The notes under the pieces: model-generated
What the model saw: the letters and a program-made list of their open reading frames with translations, nothing else
Database searches by the model: none
What the model was told of the DNA's origin: nothing
Shown here: piece after piece, positions 58,711 through 64,000 of the stretch
How positions within the stretch are numbered: the first letter of the stretch is position 1
How the letters are laid out: every line of letters begins with the position of its first letter
Position numbers and translations under genes: made by a program
Source of the DNA: Trichostrongylus colubriformis
Lineage: Eukaryota; Nematoda; Chromadorea; Rhabditida; Trichostrongylidae
Assembly: GCA_963978905.1 (NCBI GenBank)
Contig: OZ022256.1
Coordinates: 25,569,426 to 25,633,425 of the forward strand
Reading direction: 5' to 3'
DNA length: 64,000 nt

Positions 58711-59883
58711 ATGTTGCGATGCAGGTGTCTGCTAATTCGGACTCCACGTGCTCGGTTAAGTTCTCTTCCACGTTCTGGTGATCAGAGTGCAACCACAAAT
58801 GTCAAATCTGACGAAGGCGAAGTGGATCCAGTGAAAACGTACACAATGTTCGGCAATGTCCGTAAGGATGTGTTTCATTACACAGATAGGTTCGTTTTGA
58901 TGTCCTCAAAGTTGAAAATAAGGTGCGGCGGTAAAAATGTTAAAGCGCTGGTGTTAAAGGTGTTAAAGCGGTGAGCAGGTAACGCTAGTCTACTCACGTA
59001 CGTGCGTGAAATGTATATCTTGGGGTGGAGTGCAAGTGTTCCGATTTGTGAGGTCAGGTCAGGTTGCGCGGCGGATCGCAATCAGGTAAAGACAGGTAAA
59101 TAACGCTGCCAAAGCTTCTCCCCTAAAAAGGCTTAGGCAAATCTGAGAGAGCCCAGACGGCAGGACACGCCACCATTCGGACAATTCGCGAAGGGCGGTG
59201 ACCCAGTTCGGTGCCGACCTCTAGAAATCGGAACACTTGCAACACACCCGTATATCTTGCACCGCGAGATCCCAGCTTCTTCCGTTCTATGGCTTAACTA
59301 GTCAGGTTACCTTGCTTAGGCTTTCTATCATCACATCTGCTAGTTATTGAGTAACCTTTCGATGCACTAAGAAGAATTGATGACCGTTTGTTTCGTCACT
59401 AATCTTAAGAGCTATACTCCTAGTGGGTGTGGGTAGCGATGACGCCCTGTAATAGTTTAGGGACAAGCTCCTGTTGCTCCTGTGAACTGGGCTGATGCTT
59501 GGAAGATTCTTGGGATGTCATACACTTGTTAACTAAGTGCAGGGACTTTGCTTGCGTTTTATTCTCTCATCATTAAACCTTCTACTGAAGCACCCTTTCG
59601 TTGTTCCACAAAAGGTCATGGAATCAAAGTTATTTTCACCGATCTGAGTGGATATATTCGCGAAGTTCACGGCATCGGCGACTACTGTAGCCTGAAAATC
59701 ACTTCAGTAATGAGTGATAAGAGTGGTAATAACGTTTATCATTGCCTGCAATATCTCTCGCCACCATCTTCGTTCGCTGATATTCCCCTTTTTGCTCTAC
59801 AAATGTTCCTTGCTCTTAAAGACACTAATCACTACAGCTATTTGACTGATCGTTTCGCACAGGTTAGATTCAATATAAGATAG
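58711..59883 (+). CDS. unidentified two-exon gene, possible membrane or mitochondrial protein
   Basis: Exon 1 58711-58930 starts MLRCRCLLIRTPRARLSSLP, an Arg/Ser-rich start like a mitochondrial presequence. Donor GTAAAA at 58931; acceptor GTGCAG before 59543; exon 2 59543-59883 ends TAG. Joined phase is consistent (187 codons including stop). Exon 2 has a hydrophobic stretch (TLLAFYSLII) and a compact segment GIKVIFTDLSGYIREVHG. No family recognised. An alternative donor (GCACAG before GTTAGA at 59863) would continue the gene, and further exons could exist. The intron carries an inverted repeat (59015-59260). Confidence 0.4.
59015..59260. repeat. inverted repeat, possible MITE
   Basis: GTGCAAGTGTTCCGATTT near 59028 and its complement AAATCGGAACACTTGCA near 59224 are inverted, both next to a TATATCTTG motif. 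The same GTGCAAGTGTTCCG word appears near 33695. Short arms, no target duplication identified. Confidence 0.45.
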
Positions 59884-60611
59884 TCGACAAACTGAGTCGG
59901 CATGAGCCCCACTCGCACGGTATCCTTTGTCTTTTCGGCATGGTTTTCTTTGACCATACAGACACTTGGACATCTAGACGATTAGGCGAAAGGGTCAGAA
60001 TAAAAAGATGCCCAGGCAGCGGTTAGGTGATTAGACCACCATGAGTAGGGCGTAGTTATTAAGGCCGGTATTTATCTTCTTATTACTTCTCAACCATTGA
60101 AAGACATCCTGTTTTTTCCGCCTGCTCACCTGTTTTTGCATGAATCATCAACAGAACTCATCATTGGTAGGGATAAGGACTTCGATGTTCTTGAGATCGC
60201 TTGTAGTCAGAACTTATCTTTAGTGTTTGGAGTGCACGTGTTATCGGTGTTGAAAGTGCGCTTGCGTATCCTTTCTCATTTCATTCCGTCTTTACATTCC
60301 ATTCCATCTCTTCATCTCACACTATCTCCAGAAGTCGATTGAGAGGTCGCACTGGTCTTACATGTTTACGTGGATATCAAAGTGACCGCATGATCTCATT
60401 GTTGAGTGCTTTTGGGCAGCGTCTACATTTTATTTGCCATCTTTTACATTCTTTGATATACTACCTGCATGAAACATAGGAAACAACCCATTTTGTGCTT
60501 TTCTTGCCCCAATATCTTTCACTGCGTCCAGATTTTTCTCTCTTGTCTATAGCAATTACTCTCAGCTGTTGAAGAAAATTTCCCGTACTCCTATGATGGC
60601 TTATTTTTTAG
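59884..60611. other. Gap between unidentified gene and MICU1 exon
   Basis: Probably the MICU1 promoter and 5' intron. Holds a possible 14-nt coding first exon at 60008-60021 and a plus-strand open stretch at 60097-60342 without recognisable similarity. Confidence 0.4.
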
Positions 60612-62567
60612 CAAGTTTTGTCTGAACTTTATTGACATCCGTGTATTCAGAAAGAGTGGCACTGGATACTCGGACTTCTCAACAACAGTCTATCAACATC
60701 GTCCTTATATATGGCCACCTCTTCGAAGGCTATTTAAAGTGAACTTTTTCATTGCTGGTGCCATGTTGATATTAACCTTCCTTGATTATGAATGGTAAGA
60801 GAAAGTGTTATTTCCGTGGTGATTGTCACTCAACTTTAAGAATTTAGGATCTCCGAGCAGCTCAATTCAATGGGCAAAGATTTCAAGCCGGAGGCATCGC
60901 AGTCGAAGCATGAGGGACATGAGGTTCTCAGCGAGTCGAAAAGCCCGGTACTTGCACTTCGATGACAGCTAATAATTTCTTATTAATTTCGAATAAAAGG
61001 TATTAAATTATACTCGCCTGATTCAAACTCACAGAACCTTGTAATTAATCCTATGGTGTGCGAAGCATGGTAATCAAACTCTTATCAAAATCCCGTTCAG
61101 AAAGCAAATGTTTTATTGGTGTATGCTATGCTCCGTACTCCGTGAAGTTCACAGTGTAACGATTTTGTTTTCTGTGCTTTTTAATTTTGAAATTTAATGG
61201 CTTTGGGGTCGGTTCTTATAGAGGACAACGTATTGCTCAAACACAAGGAGCACCATTCAGTTCTGATGAAATTGGGCACATCACAGGCTGTGATGCAACC
61301 GTTGACACTTGCATTCTATCCAAATATTAGGTTGTCCCAAAAGTCTTATAGGATTCTTCCAAAAACATCAATAGCTCTTGTTTACTTCGAGACAAATCTA
61401 GACGGTTCAGGAATATGGTAGAATGTTCTCTAAGCTTTCTAACAAGAATGTATTGACCTACCAGATTCGGTGGAGAAAGCTACAACGCTCATAGTCGATA
61501 CCCACCAAACAGGCGGTGTAATCTACTGTGAGTGGTCTCGCAGCACCGGAGCGACGGAAGCTTGCGACTTCATCAACGCTGCATAGGGCAAGGGATGTGT
61601 GAGCTACGAGACCGTGCGCTGTTGGTTCATCACCTTCAGCAACAGCGAGTTGACATGGAACACAATCCAAGCTCAGGACTGTGTTACTTATGGGATGCGG
61701 AAGGAATGCTTTTCCACGAGATGCTGGTACAAGGCGAGACATCACTGCTGCCGTATACCCGGCTAGCTCCAGCAGCTCACCATTGCTGTTCGAAAAAAGC
61801 GCCGGAGAAGGTCCGCGGTCACCCTCCTTCATAAAGACGCCCGCTCCACGTCGCGAAGCGTACCCAAGCCAAGCTATAGGGGTTCGACCGGGATGTCCTG
61901 CCTCACCGGCCATACTCTCCAGACATTGCCCCTTCTGACTATCACGTTACCCATCCTCTTGAGTCCATCCTGGCCAAGAGAAAATTCGTTGATTAAGTCT
62001 TGCTTGCAAGGCTTCTTCGACTCTTAGAGCCCAGAGTTCTGAGAGGAGGGAATCGACGATCTATCTGTGGGGTGCCAGAGTGTTGTCGATAATTGTCGCC
62101 TATTTGTCGTTTGTTGGAAGAAATTAAAAAAGGAGTCCGAAAAAATCCTACAAGATTTTCGGTACAACCTAATACTTTGACACATTCCTGACTGGTTTTA
62201 TGAACGATTTGGTCGGTTTAGGAAGAAGTGGAATCAACGGAGAAGCGGCCTGAAAAGCCGAAAAAGAAGAAAATAGGGTTTCGCGAACGTCGTATAATTG
62301 AGTATGAGGATCGTATCCGGATGTATTCTACTCCAGACAAAATTTTCAGATATTTTGCAACACTCAAGGTAACAGTCGTGAGGGGCTGTCTACGGATTGA
62401 AGTTCAGGCGAGCTAATGTCGGTTTTTAGGTAATCGACAAAAACGATGAATCTGGGAGAACCTTTGAAGTGTTCATGACACCTGAAGACTTTTTGAGGTC
62501 ATTCACTCCCGGTGTTATGCAGCCAAGAAAATATGGCTTAGACAGTTACAAAATCTACCAACCGGAG
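60612..62567 (+). CDS. MICU1-like mitochondrial calcium uptake regulator, 5' part
   Basis: EF-hand gatekeeper of the mitochondrial calcium uniporter, in the intermembrane space. Exons in the window: 60612-60794, 60848-60947, 62222-62368, 62430-62567, all phase-consistent. They encode a basic N-terminal segment, one membrane-spanning stretch ([19 protein letters not shown]), a charged linker and a Lys-rich patch ([12 protein letters not shown]). Then comes the family-defining [20 protein letters not shown] with RYFATLK, and [15 protein letters not shown] with GLDSYKIY. The EF hands would lie beyond the window. Exon 60612 starts in phase 2, so an upstream exon is needed. ATGCCCAGGCAGCG at 60008-60021 before a GT would fit the phase but is speculative. 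If the GT at 60948 is not used, the frame runs to TGA at 60965. Confidence 0.88.
61327..62172 (+). mobile_element. mariner family B, decayed copy 2
   Basis: 846 bp, ends TTAGGTTGTCCCAAAAGTCT and TTCGGTACAACCTAA with TA flanks. The plus strand shows the same HTH segment as copy 1 ([11 protein letters not shown]) after a premature stop, and degenerate C-terminal pieces. It sits 50 bp upstream of MICU1 exon 62222. Confidence 0.88.
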
Positions 62568-62727
62568 GTTGATTTTCCATTATTCCCTTTTATTGCAGTT
62601 GCTCGTGATTACAAGAGTAAAAGATCTTCGGATTCTTATTCTCAGAATAGGGTGTATTGTCGCGAAAATTGTGCTCCGCTCTGAAAAGTTTCGGAGCATG
62701 AATGATTGTATAAATTTGATAGAAATA

Positions 62728-63605
62728 TTAGGTCGTAAGGAAAGTTCTGGCCGGTTTTCCGCGTTCACAAGATAAGTTCGAATCTCAGAGCGCTTTAAAA
62801 GGAATCAGCCTACATATTGTGTTCCTTAGGAACACAAAAAGTTGCTCTTTCTGAATATATGATGCCACAAATTTTTCGAATTATCAGGAAAATTTTGATG
62901 TACTGCGAAAATGGTACTTTCTGGATGAATTCCCTTCACGACTTCTTGTCTAGCCGAGTCCCAGCGAAGCTGATCACAATTGTGAGGCTGCAAGAGGAGG
63001 GGGTGAAGCATTAGATGGAACACTTTGTCCGTGGTTTCAGAAGTGCAGAAATTAATGAGTTGCCCGAATTTTTAATTGATCAAATCGCTTTGACTGAAAC
63101 GGCAGGAAGTGATGAACGTCCATACTTGCAGGGAATATCCACAAGTATTGGCCCTCAACAAGAAAACTTAGTCGACCACCCCAAGTAGCCTTGAATGAGA
63201 AACCCAATAGATGGGTGCCGCGGGACCCCTCAGAGAAGCTATGCGCAAGCTCATTTACCAAAAATCCTCTTCCATCAATTGAAGCAGTTGCAGGCTGGAG
63301 CCTTTACTCATCCATCGTATTCACCAGATCTAGCGCCAACTAAGCCCTAATTTCCCAAACATTTGGAGAGCTTCTTCAGCAGCAGTGCGTTCAGAAAGAA
63401 TGATGATTTGAAGTCGACTTTTTTGTTTTCGCTATATAAATCATCAGCCCTTCATCAAAATGAGATATGCAAATATCCATGATATTGCCAAGTGTTGCTC
63501 ATCGATTGGTGCTTATTCTGTGAGACTAGATGCAGTCTCAGTCGAGTTCTGATCTCCTAAAGTTCAAATTGCCAAAACCGGCCTAAACTTTCCTTACAAC
63601 CTTAT
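62728..63605 (+). mobile_element. mariner family C, copy 2
   Basis: Ends TTAGGTCGTAAGGAAAGTTC and AAACTTTCCTTACAACCTTA. The plus strand contains FRSAEINELPEFLIDQIALT, WSTTPSSLE and the catalytic HPSYSPDLAPTK block, split by stops. Longer than copy 1 (673 bp), it is the better template for this family. In the MICU1 intron after exon 62567. Confidence 0.88.
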
Positions 63606-64000
63606 TCAACGCTGGAAGGTGTGAAAGAGGTCGAATCTCCATCTAACAATAAGTCATCGCAACGAAAGAATTCCTGCTGCATAGTGATTTCGATTGGTAG
63701 GTTGGAGTCTTGAAGACCTCCTACGTGTGCGACTGAACGCAGCCTTTCAAAGTGAATTCGAACAGGATCTTGCGGTGCCAATAAACTTAGTGCCTTCGGC
63801 CGTCCATTTCTGCATGAATGCGGTTCATTCAATTCCAGTCAGGAAAAATCAAGTAGGAGTTTTTTTGCTGCTTTGTGCTGAACTCCAGCCCCATTTTGGT
63901 CATGATTGGCTCCTAGTATGCATGCCCGTATATTACATTCATCTCCCTGCTGTACTTTTCGTATGGCCTCTCGAGTACAGTAGTACCCTCAACTTCTGAA
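63606..64000. other. Right edge, probably MICU1 intron
   Basis: No MICU1 EF-hand exon or other conserved block recognised on either strand. The next MICU1 exon is expected beyond the window. Confidence 0.4.

Overview
The window looks like nuclear DNA of a clade-V (rhabditid/strongylid-type) nematode. The genes are split into many short exons with U-rich TTTCAG acceptors, and the closest protein matches I recognise are worm or animal families. Introns are much longer than in Caenorhabditis and packed with mariner, Tc1-like, Helitron and palindromic MITE copies, which fits a parasitic strongylid genome. The species call is inference.

Four genes read leftward. From right to left in transcription order they are a KLHDC10-like kelch protein (55872-49246), a JAZF1/SFP1-like zinc-finger protein (48981-43991), the mRNA 3'-end endonuclease CPSF3/CPSF73 (43523-28844, 19 exons, 701 codons plus stop) and synaptojanin/UNC-26 (26668-1477, 27 exons, 1041 codons plus stop). 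I joined synaptojanin and CPSF3 exon by exon with every phase consistent. The first three genes are spaced by about 265 and 467 bp, so they are candidates for a trans-spliced operon. On the right, reading rightward, are an unidentified two-exon gene (58711-59883) and the 5' part of a MICU1-like mitochondrial calcium-uptake regulator (60612 to beyond the window).

Almost all the rest is mobile DNA, mostly inside introns. There are three mariner families with two shortened copies each, plus a 3' fragment of a fourth at the left edge. There are two Helitron-like blocks (13.5-15.6 kb and 39.5-41.6 kb), the first carrying a ~145-bp tandem array rich in TGATAA. A 1.1-kb perfect-looking foldback element lies at 24.8-25.9 kb and a Tc1-like element at 50.2-51.8 kb. 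At least seven MITE families recur within the window. The most unusual are a palindromic element with a tRNA-like pol III core (5.5 and 12.5 kb), and a nested Helitron insertion whose sister copy preserves the empty site.

No bacterial genes, CRISPR arrays, rRNA genes or confidently functional tRNA genes were seen. Exons were found by eye from protein similarity and splice phase. Terminal exons of KLHDC10, one internal exon of the JAZF1 homologue and the 5' end of MICU1 remain uncertain.
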